The notes under the pieces: model-generated
Database searches by the model: none
Seen by the model: the letters and a program-made list of their open reading frames with translations, nothing else
What the model was told of the DNA's origin: nothing
Assembly (NCBI RefSeq): GCF_036370855.1
Contig: NC_088101.1
Location: forward strand, 6,579,501-6,643,500
Direction of reading: 5' to 3'
Source: Dromaius novaehollandiae
Lineage: Eukaryota; Chordata; Aves; Casuariiformes; Dromaiidae
DNA length: 64,000 bases
Program-made: the position numbers and the translations under genes
Shown here: positions 34,990 through 45,377 of the stretch, piece by piece
Numbering within the stretch: the stretch's first letter is position 1
How the letters are laid out: each line of letters starts with the position of its first letter

Positions 34990-35366
34990 AGAGTTTCTGG
35001 CACAGGTACTTACTTCTCCCACACCACAGGTCAAGGGACACAGTGACACAGCCAAGGCGGGCGGAAGGGACACAGCCAGGGTGGGAAGGCGGGCGGGCAG
35101 AAGGGACACAGCCAGGGTGGGCGGGCGGAAGGGACACAGCCAAGGCGGGCGGGCGGAAGGGGCGGAAGGGTAGAGGGGCGGAGGGGCGCAGGGGGCGCAG
35201 GGGCAGAAGGCGGAGGGGCGGCGGGGGCCGGAGGGGGGGGGGCGGGGGGCAGAGGGGGCAGTGGGCGGGGGGGGCGGGGGGGGCGGAGGGGGTAGGGGGG
35301 CAGGGGCTGGAGGGGGCAGGGGGGGCGGAGGGGGCAGGGGGAGGAGGGGCGGAGGGGCCAAAGGCC
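34990..35366. repeat. GC minisatellite (GGGACACAGCCAAGGCGGGCGG and GGCGGAGGGG units)
   Basis: About four copies of a roughly 30 bp unit (GGGACACAGCCAGGGTGGGCG type) at 35030-35150 run into a short-unit GGCGGAGGGG/GGGGGCGG array to about 35350. It ends exactly where the inverted copy of the MROH flank begins, so it may mark the rearrangement junction. Confidence 0.75.
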
Positions 35367-35483
35367 CAAAACAGCCCCCTGAACCTGTTCTCCAGCACCA
35401 AAGCCCAGGACTAAGCCCCCTTTCTGAGCTCTGAGACCAGTCCCAGCAGCCTGGGCTTGAGCCCCAGACTCACAGGATGAGCC

Positions 35484-35624
35484 TCCATTTTGGAGCCCCC
35501 AAACGAGCCCCCAGTGCCTGTCTGGGAGCACCAGAAATGCAGGACTTAGCCTCCATCCCCAAGCACTGCATTTCTGGTGCTCCCAGACAGGCTCCAGGTG
35601 CTCATTTGGGGGCTCTGAAGTGGA
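35484..35624. repeat. Large imperfect palindrome, second copy
   Basis: This has the same nested arms as at 18754-18894. The inner CTGTCTGGGAGCACCAGAAA arms are conserved, and the loop between them is kept almost unchanged. Confidence 0.8.
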
Positions 35625-36618
35625 GACTGAGCCCCCCAAACCGCCCCTTCACCCTCCCCTCCCTGCACCTCCCAGCCCTACACCACCCCCATTTCCAGCC
35701 CCACAGCAGTGCCCTGAGCCCCTTTCGCAGCCCCCAGGCACCAGCCCTCCCCTCCCGGCACCAGCGGGTGTTTGCCAGGCCCCTGGGCCGGGGAGACCCT
35801 CCACTCCCTGCAGGCAGGGCCCAGCCCCGCAGCGCTGGGCAGCCCGGGCCGGGCGGGCGCTGGGCTCCGGCCCCTCGGCCTTTACTGCACCGCGCCGGCC
35901 CCCACCAGCCCCGCAGCCCAAACCTGGCCGAGCGTGACTGCTCTGTGCCCCCACAGGGCCCGGGCCGCGCCGGCAGCGGGCAGCACCCGGCAGCGGCACC
36001 AACAGGTAGGCACCAGGCCGGGCCTGCAGCTGCCTCCTGCCCTGCGCCCACCCCGGAGCCGCGTCGCCCAGGCGGGCAGAGCCCCCCGCCCTGCCCGCCC
36101 CGCACACGGCCCAGACCCGGCCAGGCCGCCCGGCCCCAGGCTCCAGGCTGCGGCAAGCGGGAGCCCCGCACCGGGGAGGGGGCGGCCCGGGGGTCCCGGA
36201 CACCCAGCGCCGCCACCACCCACCGCCACTGCCCGCCCGCGGGTCTGGGGGCCAGAGCAGCTGCGCAGGTGCCAGGAAGGGGCCACCTGGGACTGCCCTG
36301 CCCATGTCCCCACCCACAGCTCCACCCCACACTGGATCTGGCCCTGCCCACTGCTCTGGCCCCGCCCCTCCCTTGGCTCCACCCCACCTCCCTCCACCCT
36401 GCCCCTGGCACTGGCCCCACCCACCTCACAGTTCTGCTCCGCCCCTGGCCTTCAGCCCCACCCCTCCCCAGCTCTGGCCACGCCCCCTTCAGCCCCAGGA
36501 CAGCAGCCCTGGCCAGAGCCCCGGGGACCCAGCGGCAAACGGGGGCGATGGGGGGCAAAGCGACTCCCAGGCCCCGGCGCAGAAACACCCCCGCTGCTGC
36601 GGCAGGTTCCCGGCGAGG

Positions 36619-36624
36619 TTTATT
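36619..36624 (-). terminator. Poly(A) signal AATAAA of the MROH pseudogene fragment
   Basis: On the minus strand the stop TGA (36625-36627) is directly followed by AATAAA, exactly as in the first MROH gene. Confidence 0.7.
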
Positions 36625-37526
36625 TCAGCGCCGCCGCGGGGGCTGCTCGAGGCCGGTGTCCCGGAGGAGCCGAGCGGCCGCCTGCTGCACCCGCGGGTCC
36701 CTGTCTCTCCGCAGCACCCGCAGAGCTGCAACGGCACCGGCCGCGGCGTCAGGGCCGCACCCGGCACCAGCCCAGCCTCCCCGGCAGGGCGACGCCGCTC
36801 CACGGCCGCCACTATCTCAGCGACCGCTGCAGTGCCGGGGTCCAAACTCCCCCAAACCCCTGGGCCTGGGGCCCTGTCACCTACCTGCCGAGAGCAGCAT
36901 CGCTTCCTCCCCTGTCAGCCACTCGGTGCCCGCGTGCACAGGGCGACACACCGACATCAGGGCGACACACCGACATCAGGGCGCCCCCGCAGCCCCCCGG
37001 CCTGGGCAGACGGGGACAGCAGCAGTGCAGGGGAAGCAGCCGCAGAGAGCGCCCGCTCCAGCTCACCGGTGACGTCGAGGGCCGCAGCCTGCAGGTCCCC
37101 GCAGCTCGCCAGGAAGCAGCGCCTGGCAGCGACGTACAGAGTCTGCTGGTGCTCGGGGCTCTCCTGGGCCTGGGGGACGTGGGACACGCTGTCCTTCGCC
37201 ACCGCAAAACACCCCCTGCCGCCCCGCGGCAAGCAGGTCGCGCGGACTGTGGGGCATGGAGGAGATGAAGCGGGGCCGGGAGGCATGGCCAGGCCCAGCG
37301 CCAGCCCCGCAGCAGTGCCCTGCCGCCCTCAGCGTGTCGCCCGCTCCCTCTTTTGGGGCTGGCAAGGGCCCCATGGCCCCTGCAGTGCACAGCTCCTCCT
37401 CAGCTGGCTGCACAGGTCGTCCTGGAGCTTGGCCACGCTCAGCCTGGTGTTGATAGCAATACCCTCCTGCGGGACCCTCCTCAGACCCAAAAACAGAGCA
37501 CGCAGCCTCTGAGTGCCCTGGCACAC
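36625..37526 (-). pseudogene. MROH pseudogene fragment (last four exons)
   Basis: Minus-strand counterparts of exons 37-40 of the first MROH gene are present. Exon 37-like is 37401-37526 (126 bp, one codon longer). Exon 38-like is 37067-37169 (103 bp, intact). Exon 39-like is about 36889-36935, and exon 40-like is 36625-36725 (101 bp, intact to the stop). Exon 37-like has lost its donor: the CTG that ends the exon is followed by AGGAGG instead of GTGAGG. Exon 39-like has lost its acceptor and seven codons through a 21 bp deletion between two GCACGC direct repeats. No exons upstream of 37526 are present. The reading frames are otherwise open, so the copy is young. Confidence 0.85.
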
Positions 37527-37779
37527 CTGACAAGGAGAGTTGAGCCCTGTCACTGCTGTCCCAGCACAGCTGGGCCCTTCCCAGGGAGCTCGTCATGCCG
37601 CAGTCTGCCAGTCCCGGCCCTCAGCCCGGAGAAGGGGTCGCGCTGCACGCAGTATCCCGGCGGGAGGGAGGGATGATACCGTAGGACGGAGCCTTCCCCA
37701 GCCTTGTCCGCGGCACCCTGCAAACAGCACTGCTGTGGATCGGAGGCGTCTGTGAGGCTGCTGCAAAAGCCCATCCCCA

Positions 37780-38492
37780 AAACTTAACACCAGGCCTACT
37801 CACAGCTTACCACTAAGAGGGCCACCCTCGTAAAACAGCTCCCAAACCAACCAGGGCTCACATGCACAAGCTCTGGGTAGGAAAACATTACTATTCCATG
37901 CCTAGGGCAGTCCCACAACAAGTGTCCTGCTCAGCTCCCTCACCTCCTGTATCTTATGCCAGGCCTACTCATGGCTTACTACCAGGAGTGCCATCCTGTT
38001 AAAATGTCTCCCACACCAACCAGGGCTCACACGCACGAGCTCTGGGCACCTCAAGTTTGCCTCGGCATGACGAGGGCAGCCCCACAACAAGCGTCCTGCT
38101 CAGCTTCCTCCCCTCCCAAAACTTACACCAGGCCTACTCACAGCTTACTGCTAGGAGGGACAGCCTGCTGAAGTGACTCCCCCACCAACCAGGCCTCACA
38201 GGCAGGAGCTCTTGGCACGACAAGTTTGTCTTCACATGCCTAGGGCAGCACCACAACTAGTGCCCTGATCAGCTTCCTCCCCTCCCAAAACTTACACCAG
38301 GTCTACTCACAGCTTAGTCCAAGGAGTGCCATCCTGCTACAATGGATCCCCCACCAACCAGGGCCACACGCAAGAGCTCTGGGCATGACAAGATTGCCTC
38401 GGCATACCTCGGGCAGCCCCTCCACAAGTACTGCACTCGGCTTCCTCCCCTCCCAAAACTTACACCAGGCCTACTCACACCTTACCAGGATT
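37780..38492 (+). repeat. Tandem array, about 4.2 copies of a roughly 170 bp unit
   Basis: Units start near 37780, 37955, 38120, 38292 and 38461 (partial). Each has CAGGCCTACTCACAGCTTAC, then CCACACCAACCAGGGC, then AGAGCTCTGGGCA-type words, and ends in CAGCTTCCTCCCCTCCCAAAACTT. The units are about 80-90 percent alike by eye. The array lies where the axis of the large inverted duplication would fall. Confidence 0.85.
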
Positions 38493-40148
38493 TAAAGCGA
38501 GTTGCCCACAACCTCCATACAGCTTAAACTGGATGCTGCTTTTGGGAAAATTCCTTTTTCCTTGCATAAAGAGGCTGCATTTATTCCAGTACCTGATCCT
38601 GGGTGTTACCTACAGGAGCCCTCACCCTTTTCACTGTGCTTTCAATTTTTTCAACCTTTCAGCTTTTTCTACCTTTTTGCTGATAAGCCCCTAATGTAAT
38701 CACAGTATAGGAAGATGACTCACTCCATGTATAGATCAAGAAGTGTTTATACTTGGTGCTAACAGTCAAGAAACCTTCTCCTTAAAAGCTGGACATCCAC
38801 TGCAAATTAGATTCATGTGGCCCCAAATTATGTTTGGTAATCACAGCTGTACTAAATTGATTTTCCTTACTACCATCCACACCCATCTGTGTTTGCTTAA
38901 AGATTATCACTATCCCTGCAGCAAATTAGTGACCTATATGGAATTCAGTTGAGTTACACATAATTTGTAAATTGTAAAATGTATTTTTTACAAATTGTAC
39001 ATTTGTTAAAAAAAAAAAAGAAAAAAGCTTGTAAAAAAGGAAATAAAACAACCCCAGGAGGATTGGTGCCAACCCTGCTGGTGCAGCTGCTAACCTAACT
39101 GTTCTCCAGCCAAAGTGCATTAGGCCAGCCAGTATGTCAGTGCAGTTTACCTAGGAAGGTTTGTGCACACAGACCATGGGGTGGGGAGTGATTACTTTTG
39201 GCTGTATTGATCTGAGGTGGGTTTGGTAATTCTGCTTTGCATCAGCTTCCACAAAAAGAACAAAGCCTTTCCAATAGCCATGGCTGATGGCTTTGGAGCA
39301 GCTCAGTCTCAGGGGAGAAATCCAGCAATACCTGACCAAACTAAAATTGGAAGCACCGGCTCAGTGTTGCTGCCCACATCCCCCATTCAAAACACTCCAG
39401 GGCTGTGTCCAGTCCCACCCCTCCCGTGCCACCCCCCCATCCCCATCCCACCCATGTCCATGCTGGGAGCTACCAGAAGACTGAAGATCCTCCCTGCTCG
39501 CCTCGAGGCACCCCTGGACTGCAGCGGGTCATCCGGCACAGCAGAGCAACTGCCCCATTGCTCAAAGGGGCCTTTCTGGGGGAACACATGGCTGCCTCCA
39601 GTTGCCCTTTCACAAAGCTGTGTGCCCTGGGGGGCAGGACTGAGCCCAGTAGATGTATTGAGCCCAGGCATTTGTGAGATACGAGTCTTCCCTTAAAGAA
39701 AAAAGCAAAAGAACCACAACAAAACTAACTGCTTGCTGGTTCACACAACCTCAGTCCAGGAGGCCTGATGCAAATCAGACAAGGCAGTAAGTCTGAACTC
39801 TTCCCAAGCTTGTTCAATAGGAGAAAGGGAAGGTGCTGCTTTAGGAAACACGTGTTTTGAAACATGCGAAGCCTGGGAAGCAGAAGGAAAAGCAATGCTG
39901 CATGACAGGCACTGTCTGACCATGGGGACTCAGGGGGACAAAGCCTTTGTGTGGGACCTTTCACAGTAGGAAAGACAGGGGAAGAAGACTCAAGTGTCTT
40001 TGACAAGGAGGATTTTCCAAGTCCTATATGGGACAGTTATAGTCTAGTATTCCTCACTATCATTTGTAAGGGAGTGAAACGTGCCTTTGCTTTAACAAGA
40101 GAGGAAGAGCTAGACTTTCTGTTTGCTCTGCAGCTCCGCAGGGGATGG

Positions 40149-40264
40149 GCTGAGCCCATCCCTGCAGAGCACAGTGCTGGGAGCAGGTCGTGGAGCTGAG
40201 GAAGAGGCTGAGCCCACCCCTGCAGAGCACAGTGCTGGGAGCAGGTCGTGGAGCTGAGGAAGAG
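40149..40264 (+). repeat. 58 bp tandem duplication, two copies
   Basis: Units 40149-40206 and 40207-40264 differ at one position. The first is preceded by GCAGGGGATGG, which makes a short palindrome with its own start (GGGATGGGCTGAGCCCATCCC). Confidence 0.85.
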
Positions 40265-43200
40265 ATTGGAGGCCGGTCTCATCCCTGCTGCTGCCTGGGC
40301 CGTCCGTGACGCTGCTCTCGCCTGGCTGCCCTGGTCCTTGCTCTGCGACGTGGCCGTGGAGGTGAGGAGTTCCCTGGCACAGGACTTCTCTCTCTCCCAA
40401 GGTGTTACAGCGCCCGGCACAAAGGGGCCCTGGATTTAACTAACAGCCTCTTCAAGCAAAGGGAGGAAATGTTAATCCATTCTTCTTTGTTACTTTCCAC
40501 CTGGCTTTTTAAGGTGCTTTTCCAAAGCAATAGGTTTTAAAGGGAGAAGAAAAGCCAGGGCAGCGAGCCCTTTTCAGGAGTAAAACGTTTCAACTGTTTG
40601 TCCTTTCTAGTGAGCGGGTGTTAAGGGTTCTCTCTTCTGAGGTGCCTCACTCGCATCAGTACATGACCTTGTAGTGTTTTGCACTGAAGGTTGAGCTGCA
40701 ATTGCGTAGTGGCCCTTGAAACTACCATCGCTTACCTTCTCAAAAGCAGGATGGGGGGAGAAGGAGTAATGAAAAACAGTGGAGCAACTTGAAAATGCTT
40801 GAAATAAGAAAGTGACACAGCAAACTACCTTCCTTACTCTGGACACAACTTACCAAGAAAGCTAAGCAAGCAAATGAAGAGGGAATCGCTCAGAGTCTGA
40901 CTCTCAATTGCCTTCAGCTCCCTTTGCACCACTGTGGAGATGTGACGCTCCCTCCCCAAGCATAAAGGGGTTCAGACTCATCGGGGGGTGCTATGAACAG
41001 GGGCCATGTCAAAGTGAGAATAAACCCTTGTGCTCAGTCTGGGCAGCTGATGGCTAGGGCTTGACTAGTTTCCTACCAATGGGAGTGGAAAGATACCTGC
41101 TGAGTTTGAAGGAAACCCAACTTGGCTTTTGTGGCTCATCTTCTCAGAGAAGGAAAATAATTCCTGATGGTGTTTCTGCAGTCTCTTGTAGCTGAACTGA
41201 AGAGCGGCTCAAAGGAGAAGCTCTTGATTCAGAGCCCCAACCTTCTTTGTACCATCTTGTCTGATCTGCTTTACATGGGAGAAGCTACTTTGTGATGTAG
41301 CAATACTCTGAGTTCATCAGGTTGTACCTCGAGACAGTTTCTCTTGTGTTCTCTTTTCTGTTCATCTTTCCCTTTCTCGAGCTGCTTTCTTTTCATGTTC
41401 TTATCAAATTTTTAGCAGACAGATGTGCACAGCAGTATGAAGAGGGCTGCCTCGCAGAAAATGAGTTCCAGAACTGCCGTTCATCTTAGTCACTATTTAT
41501 TTTATTTTTCTACCCTCTTATTGGATTTAGAGAAGGAAAATACATAAAGCATGTTTGAACATCTTACACTTGCTTGGAGAACCCTTCCCTCAGCCAACAA
41601 TGTCAATGGTGAGGACCAGGACTAGGATGTCAGAGGTGGGCCACTCAGTGGGCGAAACATGACCCGTTGCCCATGCAGTGAATTAGGAGCGGGAAGTCAT
41701 GCCAGCTCTTCTCGCAGTGACTGTTGCATTTTTAAGTGCTTATTGATGTTTCTCCTGTTAATGGCAGCAGGATTTTCAGGAGCACAAAGAAGAGCCTGCT
41801 CTCCAGCAGGCCACTGGAGTGCTCTGTGACCTTGCCTTCTTAAGGGTCCTATTTTGCCCGCGAGCAGCTGAGGTTGCTGTTTCCTTCAGAGGGAGCTCAG
41901 CCCGGGAGTCAAGGTGCAATTCAGTTGTGAGCTGCCTCGTAAATGTGTCTGGGGAGAACTCCCATCCTGCCCCAGGCAGCCTTTGCGGCAGTGGAGGGGG
42001 AGGATAGGTTCCCTTTGCACAAGTGCCACAAAATGTCTTCACCCACCTGCGAGGCAGCTTAAAGAGGGCACGAGGTGATGGTGGGTTATGGTATTTGGCC
42101 TGTTCAGAAGGTGTGCGAGTATTGGCGGCGGCGGTGGTGGTGCAGTCTGGCTGGTCCTTGTGGGCTTAGCATCTGCCCTCGATCTACTGCCTTGTCTTCT
42201 GCTGCTTTTCCTGATTGCTGCCTGGGTCCTTGAGCTCTGTGCAAGAGAGAAATGGGGCAGCTTCTTGCAGTGAGTGCTGGGACACTTCGTCCGTGGCCTG
42301 GTAAGCTCCTACAGAGGCACCTGCTCACCCAGAGGGGCCTCCCCTTTGTCTCTGCCTTCTTCACGCCACTCTGCAAGCGCTTGTGGCCTCCGCAGCCAGA
42401 GTTCCTGGCACTGCAGTCTGAAGGCTACCCGCACATCACCTTGGTGCAGTAAAATTGCTTTTGTTTTTTGTCCCTGGCAAGCGAATGACCAGGGATGACT
42501 GTTCAGTGCCGTTCAAACTCTGTGAGGTTTCCTCTTGCCAGGTTCATGCAGTCTGCTCCTGCGCAAGCTGGAGGATCCTTTCTTCCTGGGGGCAGGAGGG
42601 AGCCCTGGGTAGGTGGTTCTCAGGCTTCTTCTTCGGCCGGTGTCAAACGAGCCCTTCTTATAGGCAAGTATATATTCAGGTACCCTGGCATAAAGTGTGT
42701 AGTATCTTTCTTTTTCTATGCCAGTGCATAAAAAGAAAGGGGGTTTTGTGGGTTGGACTGGCTTGGAGATGTTTGGTGGCAGATGGCACGTTTCTCCTGG
42801 AGGTCTCTGATTCCCCTCCAGGCCAGGAGGTTGTTGCTCTCAGGTAGCTGACAGTGTGTGCAGAAGAGTCTCAGTGTGAGGAGGGATGCTGCACAGGAAC
42901 CTAGAGAAGTAGGCAAAAGAAGCTAGTAGCCAAAGAGAACCATCCCCGGAGCTCCGTGCTTGGGGGACAGCAGAGGTGTGGGTCAGTTTGCCACCAGCGC
43001 TGTGGCGGGGAAACTCTCCAGCCCCTCCATGCTGGGCTGGGCTGCTCTTGGCAGCATTGTGTCCTGGGGACAGGAACCAGGGCAGTGGCCGCAGGGCTGT
43101 TGCCAGTGGTTTGCCTGCTCTGTCTGTGGTCTTCAAGCAAGCAGGGGAAGGAAGAGGGAAGCCGGAGGATGTCAATAAATTAGGAACATGCATTACTACT

Positions 43201-44790
43201 TACCTGAAAACACGGCCTCTTCAGTGTTTGTATCTCTTCATTTTTCTTTCTTGGTACCCCTAATGCGTGCCAAGGCCCCCGTCATTGCTGGGAAGGGTGA
43301 GTGCCCAAAGTGTGCAAGACTCTCGGCCTTGTGTGTGTAGAAAGCCTGAGCTTTACTGGAAGCGTTTGCCTGAGAAGGTGCTGCTGAGCTTTCAAGCTTG
43401 AACTGGAGAGTCCGGCTCCTGGTTTGTCTCCTTTGTGACCGGGCTGGCTGGACTTGGAGCAGGTGACGGTGCTGTGAGCCTTCAGGGACACAATGGCAAA
43501 ATACTGATGGCCTTCAGGGAGGCCAGAAATTCTCCCTGGGCCTTTGTTGACCCGACCGTTGTCCCTTTCAGTAGAGCTCTGTGCCTGCTTCCAGCTGGGT
43601 CTCCTTACTTGCCCAGGGCGCAAGAAGGCATGGGAGGTTTTCAGGGTCCTGCGAGTCATGTGAATCATGAGCGCACAGTCCTTGGCAGGGTAGGGCGTGT
43701 TTTGTGAAATAGCTCAGTACTAACGGGGTCTGCTCTGCAGTTTTGCCCTGAATTAACAAGCTAGTAATGGCAAAATGGTTTAATATTTGTCTCTCCTCTG
43801 CGTAGAAAAATGTCATGTGCCTAGGCTCTCCTGTTTTTAAAACCCACACGTTTTGCTGTGACACCCGCACCGTTTCCCCTCCAGTGCACGCAGCCCATGA
43901 GTAATTTTCTTGGAATTGCAGACAACCACTGCTTCTCACTGGCTAGGTGATGCCCATGCAAGCTGTATTTTGCTCTGTAACACTCCTTGGCCTTGTGAGG
44001 GACTCTGGGGGGCAAAAGGAAATGGCTGAGCAATTAGCTTTCTGGCAGCGCTTTTGTTGCTGCCTCCTGTCCCCCAGCAGGTTTTCTCAGGGATTTGTTG
44101 CCACAGGTGGGAAAGCAGCCTGCAGTGCCTGCTGGGGACCTGGGCCTGGGGGCTTTATTTCCCTTGGTGCTCTGGAGTGACGTGCCCAGCCATGGACGGG
44201 GCATATGTGACTGCTGTGTGACGGATTGTGAGTGACGGCAGCTCATTGCTGGGCCTTCCAGCCCCACTGCGGGTCATGGGAGCTTTTCTGTGCCGAGAGG
44301 GAACCGGGGAATTGCTGGAGGTGAGCGTCCTTGGTGGGTGGTTTGGGGGAAGCTGGGGCAGGCTGAGTGTGTCTGTTTCCATTCCTGGCAGCGATGGAGC
44401 CTCCCGGTGCTGCAGAGGGGCTGGGAAAGTCTGCCTGTGTGCTGCTGGCACCAATAAAGTGTGCGGCAGGTCGTTCTCCCTTGCGCATCGCAGCCCTGCC
44501 AAGGCAGGAACGTAACAGCACGGGTGTGGGGTGGGAGAGCTGTTCATCTGTTGCCATGTGCTGCTGACGTGGGTCGTAGCTGGGTTTGGTCTGGGATCCT
44601 TCACTTGTGGTACTGGTATGTGCCCGGAGGAGAACGTGGATGCAGATGGTGGGGATAATTTTGCAGAGTTAGCATTTGGGTTTGATGTTTTGCAGTTGCA
44701 CGTAAAGGATCGTGTTCAGCGCAGAAGTGCCAGCGGGCCGTGCTTTCCCGTTGTGTTTGCCTCCCAACCATTTGCTCCTTTTTCAGCAGA

Positions 44791-45377
44791 GCTGGAGCAG
44801 CCATTTCTCCAACAGTTGCTGTTTGATCAGCTGGGGCCCAGCTGCTTGTGGAAAGCAGCAGAACTGCTGCCATGGGTTTGTAGGGGGCCGAGTAGGCTTG
44901 TGGTCAGAGCACTGGGACAGACTTGTGGCGGGAGAAAAGCGGTGTTACCAGCTGATCTCCACAGGGCTGCTTCGGTTTATGCTGATGGGGCTGAGGCATC
45001 ACGCTGTAGCTTGCTGTCACAGAAGGGGGTAGCTTGAGTCCTGCTTGATCATCTTGTTTCATATTCAGTGAAGAAGTGCCATCAGGCCTCGCCTGGCAGC
45101 TCGTGCCTGGAGTGGCAGCAGTACAGTGCATCTGCATCACTACGAGTGCTGCTTACATCCCCCCCAGGACACCCGGAGAAACTTCCTGCTGTCCAAAATC
45201 ACTGTTTGGAGGACCTTGTTTGCCTTGGTGTCGTGTGCTGTTCAGGGTGTTTCCCGGTTGTGGGCGCAAGGTGGGGGTGCCACCCCGACCCCAGGCAGGG
45301 ACAGATGCACAAATGCAAGGCACACAAGGATCGTTAGAAGATCAAACAGCAGCTGTTGGAGAAATGGCTGCTCCAGC
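44791..45377. repeat. Inverted repeat with 38 bp arms and a loop of about 511 bp
   Basis: 44791-44828 and the reverse complement of 45340-45377 match over 38 nt with one difference. Neither arm nor loop matches a family I recognise. Confidence 0.85.

Larger units (their letters stand above)
35366..37526 (-). repeat. Young inverted duplication, arm 2 (partner 16968-19012)
   Basis: This is the reverse complement of the first MROH gene's 3' end and its flank, including the palindrome and the G-rich region. Compared with arm 1 it has small insertions in the CpG-rich part and lesions in the exons. Confidence 0.8.

Noticed and set aside
35477..37512. Plus-strand frames of 400-530 codons over the MROH pseudogene fragment
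   Set aside because: They are the mirror of the same antisense shadow. The homologous, spliceable sequence is on the minus strand.
42088..42273. 61-codon hydrophobic frame resembling a membrane segment
   Set aside because: It is short and isolated, has a GGN-repeat run inside, and has no homologue I recognise. A hydrophobic run of this length can occur by chance in GT/CT-rich sequence.
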